Positions 31,875 through 39,295 of a stretch of DNA of 42,402 bases are shown piece after piece. This DNA is from a virus. Location: positions 1 through 42,402 of the IMG/VR virus record IMGVR_UViG_3300025127_000078; one strand, 5' to 3'. The notes under the pieces are model-generated. The model was not told the origin of the DNA and searched no databases. It worked only from the letters and a program-made list of their open reading frames with translations. Within the stretch, counting starts at the first letter, position 1; the number at the start of each line of letters is the position of its first letter. The position numbers and the translations under genes are program-made.

Positions 31875-32415
31875 GGAGAAGACCATCATTCAAAAGCGAT
31901 ATTTCAATCATTACTGTGATTTGTATTGCTACTATCTTGATGACACATTTATTATGAAAACAAAAATAATTGATAACTGGTTAGAGCCTGATTTAGCAGA
32001 ATTTCTTTCTGTTCATTTAACAAAAAATATTTTATATAGTTTAGATCACAGCAGTAGACCTGACACAACAGAGTCTAGTTTTTTAATGTCTCATTTATCT
32101 ATTCACGATCCTATTATTCTTTTTTTGCATTCTAAAATTAATAAAGTTAAAAAAGTAAATCTATTAAGAAGTTATGTAAATTGTCATTACTCTTGTCATG
32201 GAGGAAGCTTTCATCAAGATGATGGAGACACTACTTTTCTTTATATGCCTTCAAAAAACGTAGAAGGTGGAGAGTTTGAAATATTTAATCAACCAAGAGT
32301 AGAATATAAATTTAACAGATTAATTTATTTTAACGCTTTAGATTTTCATAAAGGAAATCCACCCACTAATAATACCACTAGATTAACTTTAGCTTTTAAA
32401 ACTAAGAATATATGA
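31864..32415 (+). CDS. Fe(II)/2-oxoglutarate oxygenase in replication cluster
   Basis: A 183-residue open frame. Iron ligands are His117-x-Asp119 (SFHQDDGD) and His162 (LDFHKGNPP), with Arg173 (TTRLTLAFKT) for 2-oxoglutarate; VEGGEFEIF is the EGGxxxx turn. The first 30 residues are not part of the fold and ATG 31954 (MKTKIIDNWLEPDLAEFLSV) is the likely natural start, because the upstream ATG has AAGGAGG directly touching it. It lies between primase and SF1 helicase, overlapping both, so it is expressed with the replication genes. A nucleic-acid or nucleotide substrate is therefore tempting but unproven. Confidence 0.78.
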   Translation: MHFEEKTIIQKRYFNHYCDLYCYYLDDTFIMKTKIIDNWLEPDLAEFLSVHLTKNILYSLDHSSRPDTTESSFLMSHLSIHDPIILFLHSKINKVKKVNLLRSYVNCHYSCHGGSFHQDDGDTTFLYMPSKNVEGGEFEIFNQPRVEYKFNRLIYFNALDFHKGNPPTNNTTRLTLAFKTKNI

Positions 32416-33902
32416 AAACAATAGTATTAGGACCACCAGGTACAGGTAAAACAACTACATTACTTAATGAAGTGGATAAGTATTTAAAACAAACTGATCC
32501 AGATAAGATTGGTTACTTTTCTTTTACACAGAAAGCTGCACACGAAGCAAGAGACAGAGCTATGTCAAAATTTAATTTTACTGAAGGTGACTTACCTTAT
32601 TTCAGAACACTACACTCATTAGCATTTAAAAGACTTGGTATTAAGAAAGAAGATGTAATGCAACGTAGACACTACGAAGATCTAGGTAAAAAAACTAAAT
32701 ACAATTTAGATTATCATGAATACGATAATGAACACACTGGATTGTTTACAACTAAAAGTGATTTACTTCGTATAGTGCAGATGGCTAAACTACGGGGTAT
32801 TACTCCAGAGAGACAATACAATTTAAAAGAACACACACAAGATATTTCAGTCAACGATTTAAAACAGTTTATATATGATCTTAATAAATACAAAAAAGAT
32901 TATAGTTTAATTGATTTTGCTGACATGATTACAGAATTTATTAAATTAGATAAGTCTCCAAAATTTGATGTTGTTTTTATAGATGAGGCTCAAGATTTAT
33001 CTACATCACAATGGCAGATGGCAAAATCTATATGGGATAAGACTCAAGATACATTTATTGCAGGCGATGATGATCAAGCTATATTTAGATGGGCTGGTGC
33101 AGACGTAGATAGTTTTATTGCACAGAAGGGTAAGGTGATGCAATTAACACAGTCATACCGAATACCACAGGTTGTGCATGATGTTGCTTCAAAGATAGTA
33201 AGCAAAATACAACATAGATTACCAAAAGAGTGGAGACCAAAAACGCAAAGAGGTTTACTTTCATATTATGATGACTTTGAACAAGTTAACATGAAAAAAG
33301 GTAATTGGCTAGTGTTAGCTAGAACTAGATTTATGTTAAATGATATTGAAGATAAATTACACTCGCAGGGATTGTATTTTGAGAACAAATTTAAAACAAA
33401 TAAAGAACAAGATTTGTACAAAGCAATTACAGATTGGGAAGATGTTCGTAAAGGTGTGGATATAAATTATGATCAACTTGTAAGGATAGCTTCGTATATG
33501 TCCGAAAATAATTTTGATAAGAATTCTTTAAAATATATGGACAAGGATGCGATGTATCAATTGTCTGGACTTAGAGAAAGACTATGGTTGAAGACAGATA
33601 AGGTTTGGTATGAAGCTTTTGATAGTGCACCTAGAAAAAAAATAAGATATATAAGAAGAATGAGGGAGAATGATGAGAAATTAAATTCTACTCCACGTAT
33701 TATTTTATCAACGATACACGGAGTAAAAGGTGGTGAGCAGGATAACGTAGTTCTCCTGACAGATCTATCAAGAAACACGATAAGAAACTACGAACAAAAT
33801 CCTGATGATGAGAACAGACTATTCTATGTTGGTGCAACTAGAACTAAAACTCATTTACATATCATCAGACCAAAAGATAATTATAAAGGATACAAAATAT
33901 GA
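32412..33902 (+). CDS. SF1 DNA helicase, UvrD/Rep-like
   Basis: A 496-residue ATP-dependent helicase. Walker A is VLGPPGTGKTTTLLNEVDK (residues about 5-23) and motif Ia is GYFSFTQKAAHEARDRA. Walker B is VVFIDEAQDLSTSQ (about residue 190), motif III FIAGDDDQAIFRWAGAD and motif IV LTQSYRIPQVVHDVAS. Motif V is STIHGVKGGEQDNVVLL and motif VI NRLFYVGATRTKTHLHII. All SF1A signatures are present. The size is a little smaller than UvrD, with short 2A/2B insertions. It overlaps the oxygenase before it and the next gene by four bases each. Likely the replication or recombination helicase of this phage, as no DnaB-type gene is seen in the window. Confidence 0.92.
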   Translation: MKTIVLGPPGTGKTTTLLNEVDKYLKQTDPDKIGYFSFTQKAAHEARDRAMSKFNFTEGDLPYFRTLHSLAFKRLGIKKEDVMQRRHYEDLGKKTKYNLDYHEYDNEHTGLFTTKSDLLRIVQMAKLRGITPERQYNLKEHTQDISVNDLKQFIYDLNKYKKDYSLIDFADMITEFIKLDKSPKFDVVFIDEAQDLSTSQWQMAKSIWDKTQDTFIAGDDDQAIFRWAGADVDSFIAQKGKVMQLTQSYRIPQVVHDVASKIVSKIQHRLPKEWRPKTQRGLLSYYDDFEQVNMKKGNWLVLARTRFMLNDIEDKLHSQGLYFENKFKTNKEQDLYKAITDWEDVRKGVDINYDQLVRIASYMSENNFDKNSLKYMDKDAMYQLSGLRERLWLKTDKVWYEAFDSAPRKKIRYIRRMRENDEKLNSTPRIILSTIHGVKGGEQDNVVLLTDLSRNTIRNYEQNPDDENRLFYVGATRTKTHLHIIRPKDNYKGYKI

Positions 33903-34186
33903 AAACAGAAGATGCGTTAAAGTTAGCGAGAGAACTTATCATAGGACCTAGAGCAAAAACTTATGGTGATAAAATAATAAACCATGCAAACATAGCAAAA
34001 CTATGGACGGCATATTTAGATAAAGAGATAACGGCACACGACGCTGCTGTCATGATGGCCTTGTTAAAAGTAGCCAGAACAAAGTTTGGTCAACCAACAT
34101 CAGACACCTATGTAGATGCAGCTGCGTACATGGCAATAGCCGGTGAATGTAAACACGAGGGTGATGATGCAGATACCGATCTTTAA
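33899..34186 (+). CDS. Small conserved protein, DUF6378-like
   Basis: A 95-residue helical protein with AKTYGDKIINHANIAKLWTA then YLDKEITAHDAAVMMALLKV and a SDTYVDAAAYMAIAGE segment. The order TYG..I.N...IA.LW.AYL....ITA.D.A.MM.LLK.AR...G.....D.YVDAA.Y matches the family I know as DUF6378, common in phages next to replication and nucleotide metabolism genes. That fold is thought to be all-alpha, similar to MazG/dUTPase-type pyrophosphatases, but activity has not been shown to my knowledge. It overlaps the helicase by four bases and the polymerase start by about 20. Confidence 0.7.
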   Translation: MKTEDALKLARELIIGPRAKTYGDKIINHANIAKLWTAYLDKEITAHDAAVMMALLKVARTKFGQPTSDTYVDAAAYMAIAGECKHEGDDADTDL

Positions 34187-36020
34187 ACCACAGACAGAGT
34201 GGATACCACCAACAGACTTTCCTGATCTAGGTAAGTATAATGAGATTGCTATCGACTTAGAAACAAAAGATCCAAACTTAAACAAAAGGATGGGATCTGG
34301 TTCTGTTGTAGGCGAAGGTGATGTTGTAGGTGTATCATTAGCAACACACGATTGGTGTGCATACTATCCAATAGCTCACGAAGGTGGTGGTAATATGGAT
34401 CGTAAAGTAGTTTTAAAATGGTTGCAAGATCAGCTTAATACACCAGCTACAAAAATATTTCACAACGCAATGTATGACGTATGTTGGTTAAGAGCATTGG
34501 GTTTAAAAATAAACGGAACGATTGTAGATACAATGATAGCTGCATCGTTGATAGATGAGAATAGATTTAGATATGATTTAAATGGTTGCGGTAGAGATTA
34601 CGTTGGTAAAGGTAAAGATGAATCTGCATTATATGAAGCTGCAAAGTCTTGGGGTGTAGATCCAAAAGCAGAGATGTATAAGCTGCCAGCTATGTACGTT
34701 GGTGCTTACGCAGAGCGTGACGCCCAACTGACATTGGAGCTATGGCAGGAGTTAAAAAAAGAAATAATGCATCAAGATATTGGAAACATTTTTGAAATGG
34801 AAACTAAGTTGTTTCCTGTTCTTGTTGATATGAGATTTTTAGGAGTACGTGTAGATGTTGAACGTGCAGCAGAAGAGAAAAAACAAATGGTTGAAGAAGA
34901 GAATAGACTGTTGGGTGGTATATATGCAGAAACTGGACAAGAAGTACAAATATGGGCTGCAAGATCTATTGCTAAAGTATTTGATAAATTAGGTTTACCT
35001 TATGATAGAACAGAGAAAACAGGTGCACCAAGTTTTACTAAAAACTTTTTAGCTAATCATCCACATAATATTGTGCAAGCGATTGCAAAAGCAAGAGAGA
35101 TTAACAAAGCACACACTACGTTCTTGGATACGATACTAAAGTATTCTGGCAAAGGTAGAATACATGCAGAGATAAACCAGTTACGTGGTGACAGTGGTGG
35201 TACAGTTACAGGTAGATTCAGTATGAACAATCCAAACCTACAGCAGATACCAGCAAGAAACAAAGACCTTGGACCACGGATCAGAAGTTTATTTATACCT
35301 GAAGAAGGATGCAAGTGGGGTTGTTTTGATTACAATCAACAAGAACCTAGACTAGTTGTGCACTACGCAGCGTTACAAGGATTCTATTCTGTAGAAGATG
35401 TTGTCGATGCTTATAAAGATGGTGATGCAGACTTTCACAAAATTGTAGCAGATATGGCCAACATACCTAGAACGCAAGCTAAAACAATCAATCTTGGTTT
35501 GTTTTACGGTATGGGTAAAAATAAATTACAAGCAGAGCTAGGTGTAAACAAATTACAAGCTGAAGAATTGTTTAAACAATATCACAGTAAAGTGCCTTTT
35601 GTTAAACAACTTATGGATGCTGTGATGAATAGAGCACAACGTAAGGGTAAGGTAAGAACTCTTCTTGGTAGGTTATGCAGGTTCCATTTGTGGGAGCCCA
35701 ATCAGTTCGGTATTCACAAGCCATTGTCTCACGATGATGCGCTCGCGGAACACGGACCAGGGATAAAAAGAGCATACACATACAAAGCTTTAAATAGATT
35801 GATACAAGGGTCTGCAGCCGACATGACAAAGAAGGCTATGATAGATTTACATGCTGAAGGCATACTGCCTCATCTACAAGTTCACGATGAGTTAGATATA
35901 TCTATACAAAATAAAAAAGAAGCTGATAAGATCAAAGAAATAATGGAGTCAACAGTATCACTTGAAGTTCCTAATAAAGTAGATTATGAAGAAGGTGACA
36001 ACTGGGGCAGTATCAAATGA
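34167..36020 (+). CDS. polA: Family A DNA polymerase with 3'-5' exonuclease
   Basis: ATG 34167 (MQIPIFKPQTEW) is chosen because GAGG at 34157-34160 lies six bases upstream; a longer frame starts at 34143. The 617-residue protein has exonuclease motifs AIDLETKDP, FHNAMYDVCWL and YAERDAQLTLEL. Polymerase motif A is CFDYNQQEPRLVVHY, motif B TQAKTINLGLFYGMGKNKL and motif C LQVHDELD. No 5'-3' exonuclease domain is present, as in T7 gp5. In motif B the residue equivalent to E. coli Phe762 is leucine (Leu443 in this product, codon 35493-35495). Preceded by the DUF6378-like gene and followed by a conserved unknown. Confidence 0.95.
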   Translation: MQIPIFKPQTEWIPPTDFPDLGKYNEIAIDLETKDPNLNKRMGSGSVVGEGDVVGVSLATHDWCAYYPIAHEGGGNMDRKVVLKWLQDQLNTPATKIFHNAMYDVCWLRALGLKINGTIVDTMIAASLIDENRFRYDLNGCGRDYVGKGKDESALYEAAKSWGVDPKAEMYKLPAMYVGAYAERDAQLTLELWQELKKEIMHQDIGNIFEMETKLFPVLVDMRFLGVRVDVERAAEEKKQMVEEENRLLGGIYAETGQEVQIWAARSIAKVFDKLGLPYDRTEKTGAPSFTKNFLANHPHNIVQAIAKAREINKAHTTFLDTILKYSGKGRIHAEINQLRGDSGGTVTGRFSMNNPNLQQIPARNKDLGPRIRSLFIPEEGCKWGCFDYNQQEPRLVVHYAALQGFYSVEDVVDAYKDGDADFHKIVADMANIPRTQAKTINLGLFYGMGKNKLQAELGVNKLQAEELFKQYHSKVPFVKQLMDAVMNRAQRKGKVRTLLGRLCRFHLWEPNQFGIHKPLSHDDALAEHGPGIKRAYTYKALNRLIQGSAADMTKKAMIDLHAEGILPHLQVHDELDISIQNKKEADKIKEIMESTVSLEVPNKVDYEEGDNWGSIK

Positions 36021-36029
36021 GGATTTATT

Positions 36030-36680
36030 ATGGCTTACTTAAATGCAAACATACCACCGGAATACGCACAAATAAAAAAAGAGTATCTTTATGACCTTAA
36101 GAAACATGTTGGTGAAGTTGAAGACTGTATTATATTTGGTCTTTCGGCTATTACAGGCCGTGCCATCCTTTTTCATTGTATTATGGAAAATGGAGCTGTC
36201 TACTATCGTCTACCGATATCTGCGTTTATTCAAAGAGGCTTTGATCCAGAAAAAGTTCCTAGACGCAGACTTGATGAGCTTCAGTTATGGAATTGTTTCA
36301 GCTATTATCCTGCTGTTCATTCTTGGGATATTTTAGAAGCACAAGCTGGTAAATACATAGGAAAAGATAAAAAATGGCACCACGGTAAGTACTTATTTAC
36401 GGTTGACTTTGCTCATCCTGAAAGTAATATACTTGACACGGACCATTCAGAGATTCCGCATGAGCACAAATGTGCTCACATCATAGCCCTTGACGACGGG
36501 AACTATGCAGCACAACCTAACAATAGATGCATTTGGGATATACCTTCGTTTACAGTAAAAGATAATATTCCAGACTGGAAAGTGCAAACTTCTGAGTGGA
36601 ATGTAGAAAACACAAGTCAATGGAAAACAGAAGATACTGATAAGTTCTTCTACGAAATTGAGGAGAAAAAACATGATTAA
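36030..36680 (+). CDS. Conserved phage protein after DNA polymerase
   Basis: A 216-residue protein with a recognisable core (DCIIFGLSAITGRAILFHCI, YRLPISAFIQRGFDPEKVP, LQLWNCFSYYPAVHSWDILE, GKYLFTVDFAHPESNILDTD). I recall this sequence type directly downstream of polymerase genes in many marine phages, with no assigned function. The C-terminal region contains SEIPHEHKCAHIIALDDGNY with several His/Cys, then Trp-rich repeats (WKVQTSEWNVENTSQW). Its end overlaps the start of a 26-residue peptide gene by eight bases. Confidence 0.65.
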   Translation: MAYLNANIPPEYAQIKKEYLYDLKKHVGEVEDCIIFGLSAITGRAILFHCIMENGAVYYRLPISAFIQRGFDPEKVPRRRLDELQLWNCFSYYPAVHSWDILEAQAGKYIGKDKKWHHGKYLFTVDFAHPESNILDTDHSEIPHEHKCAHIIALDDGNYAAQPNNRCIWDIPSFTVKDNIPDWKVQTSEWNVENTSQWKTEDTDKFFYEIEEKKHD

Positions 36681-36753
36681 AAAAATTTGGGATAAAATTA
36701 AAAGTCTATGGGACAAGTATGTTAAATGGATTTTTAAAGGTTTTTATAAGTAA
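36673..36753 (+). CDS. 26-residue cationic amphipathic peptide
   Basis: ATG 36673 follows AGGAG (36661-36665) with seven-base spacing, inside the end of the previous gene, and the TAA at 36751-36753 overlaps the next ATG. The product starts MIKKIWDKIKSLWDKYVKW and ends IFKGFYK: eight lysines, two aspartates, and a regular 3-4 spacing of Ile/Trp/Leu/Val/Phe that makes one hydrophobic helix face. This is the pattern of membrane-active cationic peptides. The ribosome site and double coupling argue for translation. A role in lysis or membrane disturbance is inference. Confidence 0.6.
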   Translation: MIKKIWDKIKSLWDKYVKWIFKGFYK

Positions 36754-37079
36754 TGGCAAAGAAACAACTTAAAAGTAAATTATCCAGATTTGAATGGGTA
36801 AAAAAGAATATTGTAATTGTTCCTGTTGTAGCAGCTATATTAGCAGGAACATTTACATCTGTAAGATATGTTCTTAATCTTACGGATACAATAGAAGCAA
36901 ACAAATCAACTCTTGTAAATATTGAAAGAGATTTAAAAGTAGCAGAAGATAAACTAACCGAAATTGCTACAAGATTATCTGCAGCAGAAGCAACGTGGGA
37001 TATGGCAGAAAATTTATATAGACAACTAGCAGACCAGGTAAGGGAACATGCATACGATATCAAAGATCTTAACAGGTAA
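36753..37079 (+). CDS. Single-TM coiled-coil protein, possible i-spanin/holin partner
   Basis: A 108-residue protein with a basic N-terminus (KKQLKSKLSRFEWVKKN), one TM segment (IVIVPVVAAILAGTFTSVRY) and then a long coiled coil (NIERDLKVAEDKLTEIATRL and after). The N-in topology with a periplasmic coiled coil is that of inner-membrane spanins (Rz-like). The gene lies in the envelope/lysis cluster 1.3 kb before the endolysin and overlaps the secreted-protein gene after it by 32 bases. A candidate outer-membrane lipoprotein partner is encoded at 40584, but no adjacent Rz1 is present. Confidence 0.5.
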   Translation: MAKKQLKSKLSRFEWVKKNIVIVPVVAAILAGTFTSVRYVLNLTDTIEANKSTLVNIERDLKVAEDKLTEIATRLSAAEATWDMAENLYRQLADQVREHAYDIKDLNR

Positions 37080-37593
37080 TCTATTCTGGATTATTTTTTT
37101 TCTGATTGTAGCAACATCAGTACAAGCACGTAACGAGTATTTACAAAACGGAACAAACACATGTAGTCGAGGTAGTTTTGACGTTTCTATTGAACAAAGA
37201 GACGATCAATATAATTACAATCATAATAGTCCTAGTAATAATTATGAAGGCACTGATGATGATAGAAGTGTAAGATTTACTTATAGAAAATATTTAGGAT
37301 CAGCATGTACAGAGGAGTTTATTGCTGAACAAGAAAAACAAATGAAGATTAAAACACAACTAGAAGTTATTAAAGAGTGTAAAAGAGTACCTAGAATAAG
37401 CCCTCCACCACCGGAGTTTGCAGAGCTAATCAATATGTGTATGAAAGTTGGTGTGATGTCATCATCTCAATTTGCTGGCGACAGAGATTTTGATCCTAAA
37501 ATTAGCTATTGGACAGAGCTAAAACAACAGTATTTAAAAGATAACCCAGATGTGGTAACACTAGACAATTATAAGGAAAAGAATGGCAAATAA
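37048..37593 (+). CDS. Secreted/periplasmic protein with signal peptide
   Basis: A 181-residue protein with a signal peptide (LFWIIFFLIVATSVQA, cleavage expected after VQA, near residue 27), followed by a mature part with cysteines (NTCSRGSF; SACTEEF; ECKRVPR; INMCMKVG) that could form disulphides. FAELINMCMKVGVMSSSQF and a Trp/Tyr-rich segment near the end are notable. There is no lipobox. It starts inside the previous gene and its stop overlaps the next start. I recall such conserved secreted proteins in pelagiphage lysis regions; function unknown. A hydrolase motif is not visible. Confidence 0.6.
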   Translation: MHTISKILTGNLFWIIFFLIVATSVQARNEYLQNGTNTCSRGSFDVSIEQRDDQYNYNHNSPSNNYEGTDDDRSVRFTYRKYLGSACTEEFIAEQEKQMKIKTQLEVIKECKRVPRISPPPPEFAELINMCMKVGVMSSSQFAGDRDFDPKISYWTELKQQYLKDNPDVVTLDNYKEKNGK

Positions 37594-37987
37594 ACCAATG
37601 AAAATTAGCGAAGAAGCAGCTGTGCAAATGCCGATGAAGACGGTTGCCAGTTTGATCGCGATGGTCGCTATCGGAACCTGGGCTTATTTTGGCCTGCACG
37701 AAACGCTCAACAACCACGCCACAAAAATAGAATTAATGCAGAAAGATTTAGAACAAAACACAGAGTTTAGAATTAAATACCCAAGAGGTGAGTTAGGTCA
37801 ATCAGCTGGAGAGGCAGAACTTTTTATGATTGTAGAACATGTTAGTGGTTTATTAGAGGACGTAGAAGCAGAACTTAAAAGTATGAGAAACAATGCAGTT
37901 AACATAGAATTTTTAAAGAAAAGAACTGAGAAGTTGACTGAAGATGTAGAAAAAATAATTAGAAACGGAAATGGACCGAAACACTAG
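37583..37987 (+). CDS. Single-TM protein of envelope cluster
   Basis: A 134-residue protein with a predicted TM segment (VASLIAMVAIGTWAYFGLHE) near the N-terminus and a long charged region (KIELMQKDLEQNTEFRIKYP then RGELGQSAGEAELFMIVEHV, EKLTEDVEKI). The segment [FY]P+GELG is one I have met in similar TM proteins of marine phages, annotated as holin- or spanin-like without proof. The first 110 bases are distinctly G+C richer than the rest. It lies immediately before a small basic gene and the endolysin. Confidence 0.55.
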   Translation: MANKPMKISEEAAVQMPMKTVASLIAMVAIGTWAYFGLHETLNNHATKIELMQKDLEQNTEFRIKYPRGELGQSAGEAELFMIVEHVSGLLEDVEAELKSMRNNAVNIEFLKKRTEKLTEDVEKIIRNGNGPKH

Positions 37988-38135
37988 AAAAATTTTAAAT
38001 TATATCTCTGATATGGAGAAGCAAGCAAAACAAATGAGCTATGTAAAAGACCTTAAAAAAGAGGTAGAAATTAATGGCACGGGTACACATAGGTACAGAA
38101 TTAAAAAAGGACCAAATAAAGGCAGAGTTTTATGA
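37971..38135 (+). CDS. 54-residue basic small protein
   Basis: ATG 37971 lies inside the previous gene, preceded by AACGGAA, and the frame ends TGA 38133-38135, overlapping the next ATG (ATGA). The product is MDRNTRKILNYISDMEKQAK then QMSYVKDLKKEVEINGTGTH and RYRIKKGPNKGRVL: a short helix followed by a basic tail. Without it there would be a 144-base gap between two coupled genes. Function unknown. Confidence 0.55.
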   Translation: MDRNTRKILNYISDMEKQAKQMSYVKDLKKEVEINGTGTHRYRIKKGPNKGRVL

Positions 38136-38341
38136 TAGAAACTGTATTTGCACTTATCCTAACTTTAAACGGAAATATGATAGAGCATACATATAAAAGC
38201 TCGTTAAGCGATTGTTTAAAATCCAAACGCCTGGCTCAGAACGAGGTAAACCCAGAAAGAGTAGTATTTACTTGCAAAAAAGTAAAGGCTAAAACAGAAA
38301 TATACATGGATCGTAAGAAAATTTTAAGTATAATAAAATAA
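38132..38341 (+). CDS. Small two-cysteine protein, secreted-type
   Basis: A 69-residue product beginning with a hydrophobic strand (MIETVFALILTLNGNMIEH), then S-x-x-D-Cys28 and a later FTC (Cys48), and a Lys-rich end. I recall a family of MIETVFAL....LNG...... S..DCL....... V.YTC-type small proteins in marine phages, unassigned. The same outline (N-terminal strand, S..x C, then a late [FY]xC) appears in two other small genes here (39292 and the - strand 39593). The two cysteines could pair in the periplasm. It directly precedes the endolysin with an overlapping stop/start. Confidence 0.6.
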   Translation: MIETVFALILTLNGNMIEHTYKSSLSDCLKSKRLAQNEVNPERVVFTCKKVKAKTEIYMDRKKILSIIK

Positions 38342-38826
38342 TGAGACTAAGTAAACATTTTACATTAGAAGAAATGACTAAGTCTATGACGGCTGCTCGT
38401 AAAGGTATAGACAATACACCGGGGTCAGGTGAGATACATAATCTTACTGAAGTTTGTTATAATATATTAGAACCACTTCGTGCTAAATTTGATAAGCCAG
38501 TTACAATCACATCAGGCTATCGATCCGAAGCGCTTTGCGAAGCGATCGGCAGCAAAAAAACATCGCAACATGCAAAAGGCCAGGCGGTCGACCTAGAAAT
38601 TATGTCTGTTCCTAATATTAAATTAGCTTATTGGATAGAAGCTAACTGTGATTTTGACCAGCTCATACTTGAATACTACAAACCAAACGATGGCCAAGCA
38701 GGATGGGTTCACGTATCTTACAATGAGAAAGGCGCTAACAGAAAACAAGTTTTAACTTTTGACGGTAAAAAATATGACAACGGACTTCCTGAAATGAAAT
38801 GGAAAGACGGACAAGTCGTAGAATAA
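38341..38826 (+). CDS. Endolysin: M15-family peptidase (VanY/L,D-type carboxypeptidase)
   Basis: A 161-residue protein with the M15 active site. SGYRSEALCEAIGSKKTSQH then AKGQAVDLEIM gives His77 and Asp84 as zinc ligands, Glu111 (LILEYY) as the general base candidate and His124 (GWVHVSYN) as the third zinc ligand. The order SGYR...SQH..G.A.D....... W.H matches the peptidase M15_3 group used by many phages as endolysin, cutting peptide cross-links in peptidoglycan. No signal peptide is present, so it needs a holin (a candidate is at the window start). It sits in a cluster of membrane and secreted proteins. Confidence 0.9.
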   Translation: MRLSKHFTLEEMTKSMTAARKGIDNTPGSGEIHNLTEVCYNILEPLRAKFDKPVTITSGYRSEALCEAIGSKKTSQHAKGQAVDLEIMSVPNIKLAYWIEANCDFDQLILEYYKPNDGQAGWVHVSYNEKGANRKQVLTFDGKKYDNGLPEMKWKDGQVVE

Positions 38827-38835
38827 TTATAAACT

Positions 38836-39060
38836 ATGACTAAAATAGGAACACTCACTTCACAAATTGTAACTGGTAATTGTCCAGAGTGTAGAACAGA
38901 TACACTTCTTGTATCTTTCGAACCACACCTTTATCGATGTGTTAATTGTGGTTTTGATCTAGAACAAAAAGTAAATGGTGTGATTAAATATGTTATAGCC
39001 AACGAAGAAACTAAGTTTAAAGCTAGTATTTTACCGGACGAAGAAGATAAACATGGCTAA
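38836..39060 (+). CDS. Small zinc-ribbon protein
   Basis: A 74-residue product with Cys16-x2-Cys19 (GNCPECR) and Cys35-x2-Cys38 (YRCVNCGF), a clear four-cysteine zinc ribbon of the kind found in many small nucleic-acid- and transcription-associated proteins. The C-terminus is acidic (PDEEDKHG). It overlaps the next small basic gene by eight bases. A regulatory or structural role is likely but cannot be told from the sequence. The start is ATG 38836; no strong ribosome site is visible. Confidence 0.65.
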   Translation: MTKIGTLTSQIVTGNCPECRTDTLLVSFEPHLYRCVNCGFDLEQKVNGVIKYVIANEETKFKASILPDEEDKHG

Positions 39061-39187
39061 AAAGAAACCGCTTTTTGGCGTTAACACATACATAAAACGA
39101 ACTCCCAAAAAAAGACCTGGTAGACACTCAAAGCACCACTCTAAACGCGTGCCCAGGCGTAAGAAATATCGCGGCCAAGGCCGTTAG
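39053..39187 (+). CDS. 44-residue Arg/Lys/His-rich protein
   Basis: ATG 39053 lies inside the end of the zinc-ribbon gene and the frame ends TAG 39185-39187. The product begins MAKKKPLFGVNTYIKRTPKK and continues RPGRHSKHHSKRVPRRKKYR then GQGR. Tiny proteins of this type (KRPG.H.K...... KKYRGQGR) occur, as I remember, in many pelagi- and cyanophages, with no function assigned. The extreme basicity suggests nucleic-acid binding. Confidence 0.65.
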   Translation: MAKKKPLFGVNTYIKRTPKKRPGRHSKHHSKRVPRRKKYRGQGR

Positions 39188-39202
39188 TTTAGAATCATTC
39201 TA

Positions 39203-39295
39203 ATGTGGAATATAATTATATTCTTTTGGTGGATTGCATTTTTATTATGTATTCTGGTATATAGTGCTTTTATATTTGGAAGCTTTATCATATGA
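39203..39295 (+). CDS. 30-residue single-TM peptide
   Basis: ATG 39203 to TGA 39293-39295, overlapping the next ATG (ATGA). The product begins MWNIIIFFWWIAFLLCILVY then SAFIFGSFII: almost one continuous hydrophobic helix with no charged residue. Stop/start coupling to the following gene and its place in the membrane-protein cluster support it, but there is no good ribosome site, and short hydrophobic frames do arise by chance in AT-rich DNA. If real, it resembles tiny lysis or membrane-disturbing peptides. Confidence 0.45.
   Translation: MWNIIIFFWWIAFLLCILVYSAFIFGSFII

Noticed and set aside
36091-36336. 81-residue hydrophobic frame inside the gene at 36030
   Set aside because: Out of frame within a conserved gene and no ribosome site; AT-rich shadow.
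36447-37063. Antisense frames of 89 and 109 residues at 36447-36716 and 36734-37063
   Set aside because: They lie opposite three coupled + strand genes with ribosome sites; no gene-like features of their own.
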